NCBI RefSeq assembly: GCF_000756305.1
Contig: NZ_JRFE01000003.1
Location: 1-64,000 of the forward strand
Length of the DNA: 64,000 nt
Reading direction: 5' to 3'
Origin: Myxosarcina sp. GI1
GTDB lineage: Bacteria > Cyanobacteriota > Cyanobacteriia > Cyanobacteriales > Xenococcaceae
Made by a program: the position numbers and the translations under genes
The notes under the pieces: generated by a model
Databases searched by the model: none
Told to the model about the DNA's origin: nothing
What the model saw: only the letters and a program-made list of their open reading frames with translations
Shown here: positions 43,958 to 53,374 of the stretch, piece after piece
Layout of the letters: each line of letters starts with the position of its first letter
How positions within the stretch are numbered: the first letter of the stretch is position 1

Positions 43958-44237
43958 TATCACCTCTTAATTACTTCCCTTTTGATACCACAATTTCTGC
44001 TTCTGAAACATCTCGAACAGCTACCCTAAAATTTTAATTTTTGGCGTTGCATCATCATAGGATGGTAGAGGCTGACTGGGGGACTTGGGGATGATTTTAG
44101 TAGAGTGAAATCTCCTAGTCTCTCGCGCTTTTTGTCTCTCCTGCTCCATTTCACCTCATCATCCCACAACTATGCTGCCTAATTTTTTATTGGCTCGTAC
44201 AAGATCCGTAAGGCGATCGGGTTCTGGCACTGTTAGA
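43958..44237. other. Intergenic region within the glycan block
   Basis: The 280 bp carry no convincing reading frame. They include ggggacttggggatgat-like G-rich repeats (44079-44096) and a tctcctagtctctcgc patch, similar to degenerate heptamer repeats elsewhere in the window. Confidence 0.35.
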
Positions 44238-45182
44238 TTAATTAGATGTTTGCAACTTTGCCTTAAGCCGCGCCGCTACCCGCTCTTGAATTCGAGAATC
44301 TTGCCAATAACGGTGCCATCCCAGAGGTCCGAGAGTGGCAAAATTAGATAACAATCCCCATAAATTAGCCGATTTGCCGTGAACCATCGCTGCCAGGGTA
44401 GTATTTACTTCGGTAGAAAACCAGGCTACTTTTTCTACTGCTGCCCGATTATCTTCAGTAGAGCTAAGATATTTGCTGACTACCAGTCGCATTTGTTGGC
44501 GAAAATCTTCAATGCTGGAACTGCGACGAATAGTTTGAGAGTCGGCATGAACGCGAAACGCCGCTAGAGGTTCGGCAGCATAGACTGATTGACTAACTGA
44601 TGCCAGCTTGAGCCAAAAATCCCAATCGGCAGTGTACCAAAGCTGCTCATCCATACTTCCTAGATCGAGTGCCAGTTGACGTTTAAAGATGGGAGCGGGT
44701 ATGGCAATAAAATTTTGTACTAATAGCTTGGCTACCATTTTGTTTGGCTCGATTAACTGTAATGCAGGTAAAGGACATTGCCAAATTCCCAGGCGATCGC
44801 CACTCTCGTCGATAAACAGAGCCGAATGTAAGTAGAAATTAGCTTGAGGATATAGTGCGATCGCTCTTTGCATAGTTTTCAAGCGATTGGGCAGCCAAAT
44901 ATCATCTTGATGTAAAAAACAAGCATATTCACCACTAGCCACAGACAGACCGTAATTGGTATTAGCTACCCAGTTACCCACCCGCGATCTTTTAACTAAT
45001 TCCAGATTTAGTTTATCTCGATAAGTTTCGACAATGGAGAAACTACTATCTGTAGAACCGTCATCAACAATTACACATTCTATGTCACTGTCTTGTTGAG
45101 CGACTACAGAATCTAAAGCTGCTGCTAAATACTTTTCGCCATTATAAGTAGGAATAATAATTGATAGCCAAGGTTTATTCAT
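44238..45182 (-). CDS. GT2 family glycosyltransferase
   Basis: A 314-residue inverting GT-A enzyme. IIIPTYNGEKYLAAALDS and VDDGSTDSS mark nucleotide-sugar binding; HQDDIWLPNRL carries the metal-binding acidic pair; WDFWLKLA supplies the likely catalytic base region. It is cytoplasmic with no membrane segment. Donor and acceptor are unknown. It lies 35 bp after the upstream GT2 gene and is probably co-transcribed with it. Confidence 0.87.
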   Translation of the reverse strand: MNKPWLSIIIPTYNGEKYLAAALDSVVAQQDSDIECVIVDDGSTDSSFSIVETYRDKLNLELVKRSRVGNWVANTNYGLSVASGEYACFLHQDDIWLPNRLKTMQRAIALYPQANFYLHSALFIDESGDRLGIWQCPLPALQLIEPNKMVAKLLVQNFIAIPAPIFKRQLALDLGSMDEQLWYTADWDFWLKLASVSQSVYAAEPLAAFRVHADSQTIRRSSSIEDFRQQMRLVVSKYLSSTEDNRAAVEKVAWFSTEVNTTLAAMVHGKSANLWGLLSNFATLGPLGWHRYWQDSRIQERVAARLKAKLQTSN

Positions 45183-45217
45183 GCTTTATTTGTTTGCGCT
45201 ATAGCGACTAAAAGTTT

Positions 45218-46387
45218 TTACTGTCTTTTCAAACCCAAAATACTCAAAAAGAAGCTAGAAAATATTACCTGACAACCTAATGCCAAACAGGTAACGGCAG
45301 GAATAACAATGGGCATAGTTTGAGTAGGATCGAGAGAGCCAAAAGAATTTAAGCCCCAAATTCCAAAAGCATAAATCGATGCCGTAATTCCTATTAATAC
45401 CAGCGAGCAGCCGACAATCAAACCCGATTCTAAATTGACATGGTTTAATAATCTTTTAAAGCGGCGATCTTCAGGAAGTAAACCTTCACTCATACCAAAT
45501 ACTTTAGTAAATAAAGCAAAGATAATAATTTGAAAACCGATTGTCATTGCTGTCGAAGAGTAAAGTAACGTATGTACTTTAGGACTGGGTAGCAACCAGA
45601 GAGTAGCCAGAAAACCCGCAAAAATCAAAAAGATACCAGGATAGAGAAATAACCAGCGGGGACTGTACATTAATAGAAAACGCAGATGTCTCCAGCCATC
45701 GCGCCAGCTACGTAAATGTGGGGGACGGCTACGACCATCAGGAGATAGAGTAGTAGGCACTTCTGTAATTCTCATTTTGTTGAGAGTTGCCTTAACTACC
45801 ATCTCGCTAGCAAACTCCATTCCCGTAGTTTGCAAATCGAGAGCGACAATTGAATCTTTTCTAAAACCTCGTAGTCCACAGTGAAAATCACCACAGGGAC
45901 TAGGAAATAACAATCTGCCGATTCCCGTTAATACAGGATTACCTAAATAGCGGTGTAACTTAGGCATGGCTCCTGGTTTGATGCCGCCTTTAAAACGATT
46001 TCCCATTACCAAATCGTAACCGTCGCGTAATTTTTTGATGAAAAGAGTTAAGTTACTAAAATCATAACTATCGTCGGCATCGCCCATAATAATATATTCA
46101 CCACGTGCGGCAGCAATTCCACCCAAGAGCGCACTACCATATCCTTTGGCAGGTACGTTGACAACTCTCGCTCCCAAACTCATAGCAATCTCTTGAGAAC
46201 CGTCTTGACTACCATTGTCGGCAATAATTACTTCTCCATAAATATTGTTTTCATTAAGGTAGTATTTTGCCTTTCTAATGCAGATAGCTAAAGTTTCGGC
46301 TTCGTTCAAACAAGGCATTACGATAGAAACTTCAAGGGTAGTTCTGGTTCTAGAAGATATTTCTGGTTTGGATATATTACTTAGCAT
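45218..46387 (-). CDS. Dolichol-phosphate mannosyltransferase-like GT2 with C-terminal membrane anchor
   Basis: A 389-residue protein. The N-terminal GT2 domain (VSIVMPCLNEAETLAICIRK, then GEVIIADNGSQDGS and YIIMGDADDSYDF) resembles polyprenyl-phosphate glycosyltransferases. The C-terminal third has about four hydrophobic segments (near 243-265, 273-295, 316-340 and 355-380) that anchor it. It is likely to charge a polyprenyl phosphate carrier that the GT-C-like proteins downstream then use. ATG 46387 preferred over GTG 46390. It is the first gene of the minus-strand block. Confidence 0.88.
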   Translation of the reverse strand: MLSNISKPEISSRTRTTLEVSIVMPCLNEAETLAICIRKAKYYLNENNIYGEVIIADNGSQDGSQEIAMSLGARVVNVPAKGYGSALLGGIAAARGEYIIMGDADDSYDFSNLTLFIKKLRDGYDLVMGNRFKGGIKPGAMPKLHRYLGNPVLTGIGRLLFPSPCGDFHCGLRGFRKDSIVALDLQTTGMEFASEMVVKATLNKMRITEVPTTLSPDGRSRPPHLRSWRDGWRHLRFLLMYSPRWLFLYPGIFLIFAGFLATLWLLPSPKVHTLLYSSTAMTIGFQIIIFALFTKVFGMSEGLLPEDRRFKRLLNHVNLESGLIVGCSLVLIGITASIYAFGIWGLNSFGSLDPTQTMPIVIPAVTCLALGCQVIFSSFFLSILGLKRQ

Positions 46388-46390
46388 CAC

Positions 46391-46702
46391 TTATAAATTT
46401 TTCCGAGGAATAGAGGATTAACCAATAAGATGTCTTCGATTTTGCCGCTTTTTACCTATTTAGTTTGTTAGTAATCTAAACCGACATAGTACGATGTCGA
46501 TCGCAGCTACCAGAAAATTAACTTCAATCGAAAAAAACGATCTTTTATTTTTTTACTGGTTAGATAGAAGATAATCTAAAGGAGTAAAAGTTTGGTGAAC
46601 GTAGAATTTTTTTTTTGTGTCGAGTTGACAAAAATAACTGTTATAGAGCAATACACCGTTTATTACTAAAATAAGATTAAATCGAGCTTATATATAACCG
46701 AT
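46391..46702. other. Divergent spacer upstream of the glycan block and glcD
   Basis: The 312 bp between the divergent GT2 and glcD genes contain the promoters of both. A TATATATAAC element lies 8 nt before the glcD ATG. An A/T-rich run at about 46600-46620 is notable. No NtcA-type GTA-N8-TAC site could be confirmed. Confidence 0.4.
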
Positions 46703-48181
46703 ATGATTCTCAGCAATCTTCTTAAGTCAGCAGATAAAAAATGGCAGCCAGTAATTAAAGAGTTTGAAGCGGTGGTTGGTAAAGATGGCGTAATACGTCG
46801 TAAAGAGGAATTACTGACTTATGAATGTGACGGTTTGCCCAGCTACAGACAGCGTCCTGGTTTGGTAATTTTACCCCGCACTACCGAACAGGTTGCTGCT
46901 GCTGTTAAAATTTGCTGCGATCGCAATTTGCCCTGGGTTGCCAGGGGTGCGGGTACGGGTTTATCTGGAGGTGCCTTACCCATCGAAGATTGCGTGCTAA
47001 TTGTTACCGCCAGAATGAATCAGATTTTAAGTGTAGATTTAGATAATCATCGCATCACCGTTCAACCAGGGGTAATTAATAACTGGGTAACTCAGGCAGT
47101 TAGCGGTGCGGGTTTTTATTACGCTCCCGATCCTTCCAGTCAAATCATCTGTTCTATTGGCGGTAATGTCGCAGAAAACTCTGGTGGCGTACACTGTCTC
47201 AAATATGGCGTAACTACCAATCACGTTTTAGGGTTGAAATGGGTAACTCCCGATGGCGAAATAGTTGATGTTGGCGGAACCGTTCCCGAAATGCCTGGTT
47301 ACGATCTTACTGGCTTGTTGGTAGGTTCTGAGGGAACCTTAGGTATTGCTACAGAAGTTACCTTGCGCATTCTCAAGCAACCCGAATCTGTGTGTGTGAT
47401 TTTAGCTAGTTTTCCGTCAGTAGAAGATTCTGGTGTCGCTGTAGCAGATATTATCGGTGCGGGAATTATACCTGCTGGCATGGAAATTATGGATAATCTC
47501 AGCATTAATGCTGTAGAAGATGTGGTAGCGACGGGGTGTTACGATCGCGAGGCTGCGGCAGTATTACTGGTAGAGTTAGATGGCTTATCGGTAGAAGTGG
47601 CAACCTACAAACAGCAAGTCAAAGAAATTTGTAAGCGTCATAATGCTGGTGAGATTACTTCCGCTAACGATATGGCAACTCGTCTCAAAATGTGGAAGGG
47701 TAGAAAAGCTGCTTTTGCTGCCGCAGGACATATCAGTCCCGATTATTTTGTCCAGGATGGTGTGATTCCTCGCACTAAGTTAGCTGAAGTATTGGGAAAA
47801 ATTGAAGCTTTGAGCGATCGCTACGGCTATAGAATTGCTAATGTCTTTCACGCTGGCGACGGTAATCTACATCCTTTGATTCTCTATGACAATTCGGTTT
47901 CGGGGGCGTTCGCAACCGTCGAAGAAATTGGCGGCGAAATTCTCAAACTCTGTGTGGAAGCAGGTGGTAGTTTATCTGGGGAACACGGTATTGGTGCGGA
48001 TAAAAATTGCTATATGCCCTATATGTTTGACGAAACGGATCTAGAAACTATGGGCTATATACGCGATGCCATAAATACCAAAGGACTAGCCAATCCTGGT
48101 AAGGTATTTCCCACTCCTCGTAGTTGTGGTGAGGCAGCTAACGCCAAAAAATTTGAATTTAAAGATGCAGAATTGTATTAG
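46703..48181 (+). CDS. glcD: Glycolate oxidase/dehydrogenase subunit GlcD
   Basis: A 492-residue FAD-dependent dehydrogenase converting glycolate to glyoxylate in the photorespiratory pathway. The FAD_binding_4 domain shows PWVARGAGTGLSGGALPIED and SSQIICSIGGNVAENSGGVH, followed by GLKWVTPDGEIV and the FAD-linked C-terminal domain (HAGDGNLHPLILYD, SGEHGIGADK). Full length. The FeS subunits GlcE/GlcF are not adjacent, as is normal in cyanobacteria. A repeat copy follows at 48212-48250. Confidence 0.94.
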   Translation: MILSNLLKSADKKWQPVIKEFEAVVGKDGVIRRKEELLTYECDGLPSYRQRPGLVILPRTTEQVAAAVKICCDRNLPWVARGAGTGLSGGALPIEDCVLIVTARMNQILSVDLDNHRITVQPGVINNWVTQAVSGAGFYYAPDPSSQIICSIGGNVAENSGGVHCLKYGVTTNHVLGLKWVTPDGEIVDVGGTVPEMPGYDLTGLLVGSEGTLGIATEVTLRILKQPESVCVILASFPSVEDSGVAVADIIGAGIIPAGMEIMDNLSINAVEDVVATGCYDREAAAVLLVELDGLSVEVATYKQQVKEICKRHNAGEITSANDMATRLKMWKGRKAAFAAAGHISPDYFVQDGVIPRTKLAEVLGKIEALSDRYGYRIANVFHAGDGNLHPLILYDNSVSGAFATVEEIGGEILKLCVEAGGSLSGEHGIGADKNCYMPYMFDETDLETMGYIRDAINTKGLANPGKVFPTPRSCGEAANAKKFEFKDAELY

Positions 48182-48507
48182 TACTGTTAACAATGAACAG
48201 TGAACAGCGAACAATGAACAATGAATAGTGTTTACCGATCCGTTGATAATGGCTCATTGCTAAATTGCTTGTTTGAAAATACACCACAAATATTAACTTC
48301 TGGTTTTGAAACTAATATTAATATTAATTTTGTCAATATGAATGCTTTCCTATAAAATAGCTTGTTTGAGCATATAAAACAAAGATTTTGTTTTAAAAAA
48401 TATATTGTCAATATAATTTGTAGCTTACAATACTGTAAAAACTTCAAAAAAATCAATAATCGAGTCAAATAAACTAATTTTTGAAGACAGATTACTCGAT
48501 CGAACAT
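48182..48507. other. Repeat-bearing spacer after glcD
   Basis: The 326 bp hold tgaacagtgaacagcgaaca-type tandem units at 48190-48228, copy 2 of the 39-bp dispersed repeat (48212-48250), and then a strongly AT-rich part with no reading frame on the plus strand. The symporter promoter is expected here. Confidence 0.6.
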
Positions 48508-50094
48508 ATGATTGTTAAGCATAAAATTAAATCTTTTATAGCCAGAAATAAACCCAAAGCGAGCCAGCAATCGAGATTCAAACTTACGTGGCTGTGTTTG
48601 GCAATGGTAATAATTATTGTTGCTACACCAAAACTAACTTTAGCTGCCGAACCAGAACCAACAGGCGGAGTTTTAGGTGCCATTGACGGAATTTTTTCAG
48701 CAATTGTCGCTGTTTTGAGCGAAATTCTCTTTTTTGAAATTGCGGGTTTTCCCTTAATCGTGCTGTGGCTGATCTGCGGCTCGATTTTTTTTACGCTCAG
48801 AATGGGATTTATCAACATTCGCGGTCTGAAACACGCCATAGATGTCGTACGCGGTAGATACGACGATCCTCACGACGATGGCGAAGTATCCCACTTTCAG
48901 GCATTAGCAACAGCACTATCGGGAACGGTAGGATTGGGTAATATCGCTGGAGTGGCGATCGCCGTACAGACTGGAGGACCAGGAGCCGTTTTGTGGATGA
49001 CTCTAGGTGGTTTTTTTGGGATGTCCAGCAAGTTTACCGAATGTACTCTGGCACAGAAATATCGACGAGTGAAACCAGATGGTACGGTAGCTGGCGGACC
49101 GATGTATTATATTTCTCGTCCCCTCTCCGATATGGGTATGCGTCCTGTAGGACAAGGACTGGCGGTCTTGTTTGCCATCCTCTGTATATTAGGCTCTATC
49201 GGCGGCGGTAATATGTTTCAGGCAAATCAGTCTTATGTAGCGGTAGCTAATGTTATTCCTAACATACCCAACTGGCTATTTGGCATAATTGCCGCCGCTT
49301 TGGTAGGAGTGGTAATTATTGGCGGTATTAGTCGCATTGCTTCTGTGACTGATAAGATAGTTCCTTTAATGGCGGTAGTCTATGTTGTTGCTTGTTTGTG
49401 GATAATTTTAAGTAACATAACTCAACTACCAGGAGCGATCGCTACTATTTTTACCGAAGCTTTTTCACCGCAAGCTGTAGGCGGCGGTTTTATTGGGGTA
49501 ATGGTTCAGGGTATTAGACGCAGTGCTTTTTCCAACGAAGCAGGAGTTGGTTCGGCAGCGATCGCTCATTCGGCAGCCCGTACTGACGAACCCCTTAGAG
49601 AGGGAATTGTCGCCTTACTAGAGCCTTTAATCGATACAATTGTTATCTGTAACATGACTGCTTTAGTAATCGTCATTACTGGAACTTACCAAGATAGTTC
49701 TGTAGGAGATGGAGTATTATTGACCAGCAGATCTTTTGCTACCGTAGTTGGCTGGTTTCCTTCAATTTTGGCGATCGCAGTAGCCTTATTTGCTTTCTCG
49801 ACGATGATTTCCTGGAGTTACTACGGTGAAAGGGCCTGGGAATATTTATTTGGCAATGGTAACACCCTGGTTTATAAAGGCATATTCGTTTTGTTTGTTT
49901 TTATCGGCTCGGTAGTTAATTTAGGTGCGGTAGTCGATTTTAGCGACATGATGATTTTAGCTATGTCCATTCCCAATTTAATTGGCTGTTATTTGTTATC
50001 GGGTACAGTCGCTGCCGATCTCAATAACTATATGCAGCGTCTTAGTTCGGGAGAAATGCCTACTTACAGTGAAGAAGTACTGACTACAAAGTAG
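48508..50094 (+). CDS. Alanine/glycine:cation symporter (AGCS)
   Basis: A sodium-coupled amino-acid symporter of 528 residues with about 10-11 transmembrane segments. Family signatures are GFINIRGLKHAIDVVRGRYD, ALSGTVGLGNIAGVAIAVQT, GPGAVLWM and FSNEAGVGSAAIAHSAART. An N-terminal extension precedes the core and ends in a signal-like stretch (WLCLAMVIIIVATPKLTLAA). ATG 48508 is preferred; an in-frame TTG at 48481 is possible. Alanine or glycine uptake is the usual role. Confidence 0.9.
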   Translation: MIVKHKIKSFIARNKPKASQQSRFKLTWLCLAMVIIIVATPKLTLAAEPEPTGGVLGAIDGIFSAIVAVLSEILFFEIAGFPLIVLWLICGSIFFTLRMGFINIRGLKHAIDVVRGRYDDPHDDGEVSHFQALATALSGTVGLGNIAGVAIAVQTGGPGAVLWMTLGGFFGMSSKFTECTLAQKYRRVKPDGTVAGGPMYYISRPLSDMGMRPVGQGLAVLFAILCILGSIGGGNMFQANQSYVAVANVIPNIPNWLFGIIAAALVGVVIIGGISRIASVTDKIVPLMAVVYVVACLWIILSNITQLPGAIATIFTEAFSPQAVGGGFIGVMVQGIRRSAFSNEAGVGSAAIAHSAARTDEPLREGIVALLEPLIDTIVICNMTALVIVITGTYQDSSVGDGVLLTSRSFATVVGWFPSILAIAVALFAFSTMISWSYYGERAWEYLFGNGNTLVYKGIFVLFVFIGSVVNLGAVVDFSDMMILAMSIPNLIGCYLLSGTVAADLNNYMQRLSSGEMPTYSEEVLTTK

Positions 50095-50204
50095 CGTAAA
50101 ACACGTTTTAAAACTTGCTACAGCTACCGTTCTAAGTAAGTCAATTTAATTAAATGCCAATCTAATTTCCCTAAATCCCCAAACCAAAATTATTTTATGT
50201 TTAA

Positions 50205-50993
50205 TTAAGTCGCTCTGCTTAGTTGTCGGCGAGCTTCGTAGAGTAATAAAGCATTAGCAATCGCGACATTTAATGACTCTACCCCATTATTTAGAGGAAT
50301 TTTTACTCGTTCGTCGGCTAGAGCGAGTAATTCTGATGACAAACCCGCGCCTTCATTGCCTAAAACAATTAAGCTAGGCTGTTGAAAATCTACTTCCCAA
50401 TAACTTTTTGTCGCCTGGGCAGAAGCAGCAATTATTTGTATACCCTGTTGTCGATGTCTTTTAATTACTTCGGCTAAATCTTGCTCTACAGCCACTGGCA
50501 AGCGAAACCATTCACCTACCGAAGCTCTCAAAACTTTGAGATGGTCGAGATCGACACTATTTTTACTCAACCACAAGCCATCCACGCCCGCACCTACAGC
50601 AGTCCGAATAATCGTTCCCAAATTGCCAGGATCTTGTAGTCTTTCGAGCGCTATTCCCAACTGAGTTTGTTCGATACTAGGTAATCTAGCACTTCTACGT
50701 TGGGCGATCGCTACCACTCCATCGGGACTAACAGTAGTGGCAATGGCTGCTAAAACCTCGATACTTACTAGTTCGATTGTTACTCCTTGCCGTTTGAGAG
50801 CTATATTTAGTTGTCGATGGTCTTCTTGCCAGCGAGGAGTACAAAAAACGGTATCTACTTGAAAATTTTCCTTACAGGCTGCGGTAATTAAATTTGTTCC
50901 TTCCAAAAGCAATAATTGCTGTTTGCGTCTTTCTTTTGCCGTACGTAGTTTACGTATTTGTTTTATTCGGGGATTTTTAATGCTAGTGAGCAT
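50205..50993 (-). CDS. SpoU/TrmH family RNA methyltransferase
   Basis: A 262-residue SPOUT enzyme that 2'-O-methylates rRNA or tRNA. The N-terminal substrate-binding part (LTSIKNPRIKQIRKLRTAKE, LLLEGTNLI) is followed by the SPOUT knot with motif 1 LQDPGNLGTIIRTAVGAGVD, motif 2 LIVLGNEGAGLSSELL and motif 3 IPLNNGVESLNVAIANALLL. These are diagnostic. It may methylate G in 23S rRNA (RlmB-like) but the target cannot be fixed. It lies next to tRNA-Leu on the same strand. Confidence 0.9.
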   Translation of the reverse strand: MLTSIKNPRIKQIRKLRTAKERRKQQLLLLEGTNLITAACKENFQVDTVFCTPRWQEDHRQLNIALKRQGVTIELVSIEVLAAIATTVSPDGVVAIAQRRSARLPSIEQTQLGIALERLQDPGNLGTIIRTAVGAGVDGLWLSKNSVDLDHLKVLRASVGEWFRLPVAVEQDLAEVIKRHRQQGIQIIAASAQATKSYWEVDFQQPSLIVLGNEGAGLSSELLALADERVKIPLNNGVESLNVAIANALLLYEARRQLSRAT

Positions 50994-51064
50994 TTAGTTT
51001 GTAAAATTTATGCTTGAAAGACTTGACGAATAGTATCGAGCAAAGTAATACTTTGGTTGCTAAA

Positions 51065-51148
51065 TGCGGAACTCGGGACTTGAACCCGAATGTTCTTAAG
51101 AACACTAGAATCTGAATCTAGCGCGTCTACCAATTCCGCCAGTTCCGC
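51065..51148 (-). tRNA. tRNA-Leu (anticodon CAG)
   Basis: A class II tRNA of 84 nt. The acceptor stem is GCGGAAC / GTTCCGC, the anticodon stem is CTAGA / TCTAG around the loop TTCAGAT, giving anticodon CAG (plus-strand 51112-51114). A long variable arm (GTTCTTAAGAAC) and the T-arm with GGTTCAAGTCC follow. Discriminator base is A at 51065. CCA is not encoded. It reads CUG. Confidence 0.95.
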
Positions 51149-51341
51149 TTTTTAATTTGGCATGCAGCCTAATATTATTATATATTTGGCAAGCCGTGTC
51201 AAATATGCACAATGTGAATATAAAAATTTTTGCTCGTAAATAAACTTAACAAAGTCTTTATAATTTATTTATTTCGAGTAAAATTGTTCGCCAACTAGCG
51301 ATAAATCGTCAGTCGGCGATTGCGAAGCATAACCGCAATTG

Positions 51342-51409
51342 TTATCTCACTATTTCTAATCTGTGAGATAAGTTCGATCTCTTAAGACTATGGCGGTAAA
51401 CCATACCGC
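51342..51409 (+). promoter_or_regulatory. Two hairpins in the murA leader
   Basis: TTATCTCAC (51342-51350) pairs exactly with GTGAGATAA (51363-51371) around a 12-nt loop. GCGGTA (51393-51398) pairs with TACCGC (51404-51409) around a 5-nt loop. Both lie upstream of the AAGGTGAGG ribosome site at 51428-51436. They may control murA translation or mRNA stability; this is inferred from position only. Confidence 0.5.
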
Positions 51410-51444
51410 TGCGGTCGAATTAACTGTAAGGTGAGGACAAAACC

Positions 51445-52800
51445 ATTAATTCTGTTTCTAACTCAATACCAACTTCAGCCACCAAAAGAGAATTACAAGC
51501 CGTTCTCGAAATTGATGGTCGTGCTTCTCTTCAAGGAGAAGTTAAAATTAGCGGTGCCAAGAACTCTGCTCTAGTGTTAATGGCAGGAGCGATACTTGGT
51601 TCGGGTGATTGCCGACTGCATAACGTACCAAACTTGGTCGATATTACCCGCATGGGTCAAATTCTTACGGCTCTAGGGCTTAAAGTTCGACAACATGGCG
51701 ATACTGTAGATATAGATACCAGAAATATAAATCCTACTAAAGCTCCTTACGATATTGTTTCTCAGTTAAGAGCCAGCTTTTTTGTGATCGGACCTCTGTT
51801 AACGCGTTTGGGAACGGCTAGGGTTCCTTTGCCTGGAGGCTGCGCTATTGGTGCTAGACCAGTAGATTTGCACGTTCGCGGCTTGCAAGCAATGGGTGCT
51901 AATGTTCGGATCGAGTCTGGTATCGTTCATGCCAACCTTACGGGTGGTAAACGCAGATTACAGGGAGCGAATATTTATCTAGATTATCCTAGCGTTGGAG
52001 CTACCGAAACTATATTGATGGCGGCTACTCTGGCAGAAGGTGAAACCAAAATTGAAAATGCCGCTCAAGAACCAGAGATAGTCGATCTAGCTAATTTTTG
52101 TTGCCAGATGGGAGCAAAAATCAAAGGTGCGGGAACCAACACGATTATTATTTCGGGTGTCGATCGCCTCAAGGCAATTGAGTACAATGTCATTCCAGAT
52201 CGCATCGAAGCTGGTACCTTTTTGGTTGCTGGCGCAATTACTAAATCCGAGATTACTCTGTCTTCAGTAATTCCCAGTCATTTGGCTCCCGTTATCGCCA
52301 AGCTGAATGAAATTGGCTGTAAAGTAGAAGTCGCAAACGACAACAATGGCAGCTATTTGTCTCAAAGTCTCAAACCCCAGCGTCTGCGCTTGATTCCTGG
52401 CGAATTACGCGGTATCGATATCGAAACTCTACCCTATCCTGGATTTCCTACGGATATGCAGGCACAGTTCACCGCCTTACTGAGCATTGCTGAAGGTAAT
52501 AGCGTAATTAGCGAAACCGTGTTTGAAAATCGTTTGAATCATGTTGCCGAACTCCAGCGTATGGGAGCTAATATTCGAGTTAAAGGCAATCATGCCCTCG
52601 TTAGTGGCGTGCCGTTTTTATCTGGTGCGCCTGTAATGGCAACCGATCTTAGAGCTTCTGCCGCTCTAGTCATAGCAGGATTGGCTGCCAATGGTAAAAC
52701 TGTTGTTGGCGGTTTACATCATCTAGATCGCGGTTATGAAAATTTAGAAGGCAAATTACAGCAGTTAGGTGCTAAACTACGGCGAGTTTTACCCGATTGA
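51445..52800 (+). CDS. murA: UDP-N-acetylglucosamine 1-carboxyvinyltransferase MurA (ATT start)
   Basis: MurA catalyses the first committed step of peptidoglycan synthesis. The conserved start region [20 protein letters not shown] must be included, and the [41 protein letters not shown] and [11 protein letters not shown] blocks are intact. Between the upstream in-frame stop (51427-51429) and that region there is no ATG, GTG, TTG or CTG codon. The best start is ATT at 51445 (reading [10 protein letters not shown]), placed 8 nt after a strong AAGGTGAGG ribosome site (51428-51436). That gives 451 residues, the family length. Loop Cys at the active site is represented by GGCAIG (Cys). Alternatives are ATA further in, or a sequencing error at an ATG. 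Confidence 0.9.
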   Translation: MNSVSNSIPTSATKRELQAVLEIDGRASLQGEVKISGAKNSALVLMAGAILGSGDCRLHNVPNLVDITRMGQILTALGLKVRQHGDTVDIDTRNINPTKAPYDIVSQLRASFFVIGPLLTRLGTARVPLPGGCAIGARPVDLHVRGLQAMGANVRIESGIVHANLTGGKRRLQGANIYLDYPSVGATETILMAATLAEGETKIENAAQEPEIVDLANFCCQMGAKIKGAGTNTIIISGVDRLKAIEYNVIPDRIEAGTFLVAGAITKSEITLSSVIPSHLAPVIAKLNEIGCKVEVANDNNGSYLSQSLKPQRLRLIPGELRGIDIETLPYPGFPTDMQAQFTALLSIAEGNSVISETVFENRLNHVAELQRMGANIRVKGNHALVSGVPFLSGAPVMATDLRASAALVIAGLAANGKTVVGGLHHLDRGYENLEGKLQQLGAKLRRVLPD

Positions 52801-52825
52801 TACAAAAAAATAAATGTTAGATTAC

Positions 52826-52863
52826 AATCCTGCGATCGCAGCGCGATCGCAGGATTATTTTTA
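52826..52863 (+). terminator. Intrinsic terminator of murA with HIP1 in both arms
   Basis: AATCCTGCGATCGC (52826-52839) pairs perfectly with GCGATCGCAGGATT (52843-52856) through 14 pairs, with a 3-nt loop, followed by ATTTTT. It lies 26 nt after the stop codon. The stem is built around two HIP1 octamers. Confidence 0.9.
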
Positions 52864-53023
52864 GCTCTCTTTAAAAAGATCTCCACATTACCCTAATTCT
52901 TCAATTCTCCATCACTCGCTGCGATCGAATGTAAAAAACATACCCCCAAAAGCTATTAGCTCCCCCGTCCTTTTTATGCGATAATTTCTAGCAGATATTT
53001 TAATATTTGCTTAACATAAAGCA

Positions 53024-53374
53024 ATGAATGAAAAAGCTAAAGAAGAAAAAACTCTAGCAGAACAAGCACCTCCTTGTTACGAATGCCGCTCTTGTGGCTA
53101 CGTTTACGAACCTGAAAAAGGAGACAGTCAAAACAATATTCCAGCAGGTACTTTGTTTAAAGATTTACCTGATAATTGGCGTTGTCCCGTGTGCGGAGTT
53201 CGTAAAACTCAGTTCAATAATATTGGTGCTAAAGGCGCACCTTCTGGATTTTCTGCCAATCTCAATTATGGTATTGGAGTCAATCGTTTAACTCCCAATC
53301 AAAAAAATTTACTAATCTTTGGCGGTTTGGCGTTAGGATTTTTATTTTTTCTGAGCTTGTACGGTCTAGGTTAG
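53024..53374 (+). CDS. rubA: Membrane-anchored rubredoxin RubA
   Basis: A 116-residue rubredoxin that helps photosystem II and I assembly. The iron ligands Cys21/Cys24 ([10 protein letters not shown]) and Cys54/Cys57 ([11 protein letters not shown]) are in place, with a long N-terminal charged tail and a C-terminal membrane segment (residues 95-115). It is the first gene of the conserved rubA-ycf48-psbEFLJ cluster. Confidence 0.94.
   Translation: MNEKAKEEKTLAEQAPPCYECRSCGYVYEPEKGDSQNNIPAGTLFKDLPDNWRCPVCGVRKTQFNNIGAKGAPSGFSANLNYGIGVNRLTPNQKNLLIFGGLALGFLFFLSLYGLG

Noticed and set aside
48232-48570. 112-codon minus-strand frame in the glcD-symporter spacer
   Set aside because: It overlaps a dispersed repeat and the 5' end of the symporter, is AT-driven (Leu/Ile/Phe/Lys) and lacks a plausible start region.
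51432-51480. GTG at 51432 as start of murA
   Set aside because: It is in a different frame from murA and would need a frameshift; the ATT at 51445 is in frame and well spaced from the ribosome site.
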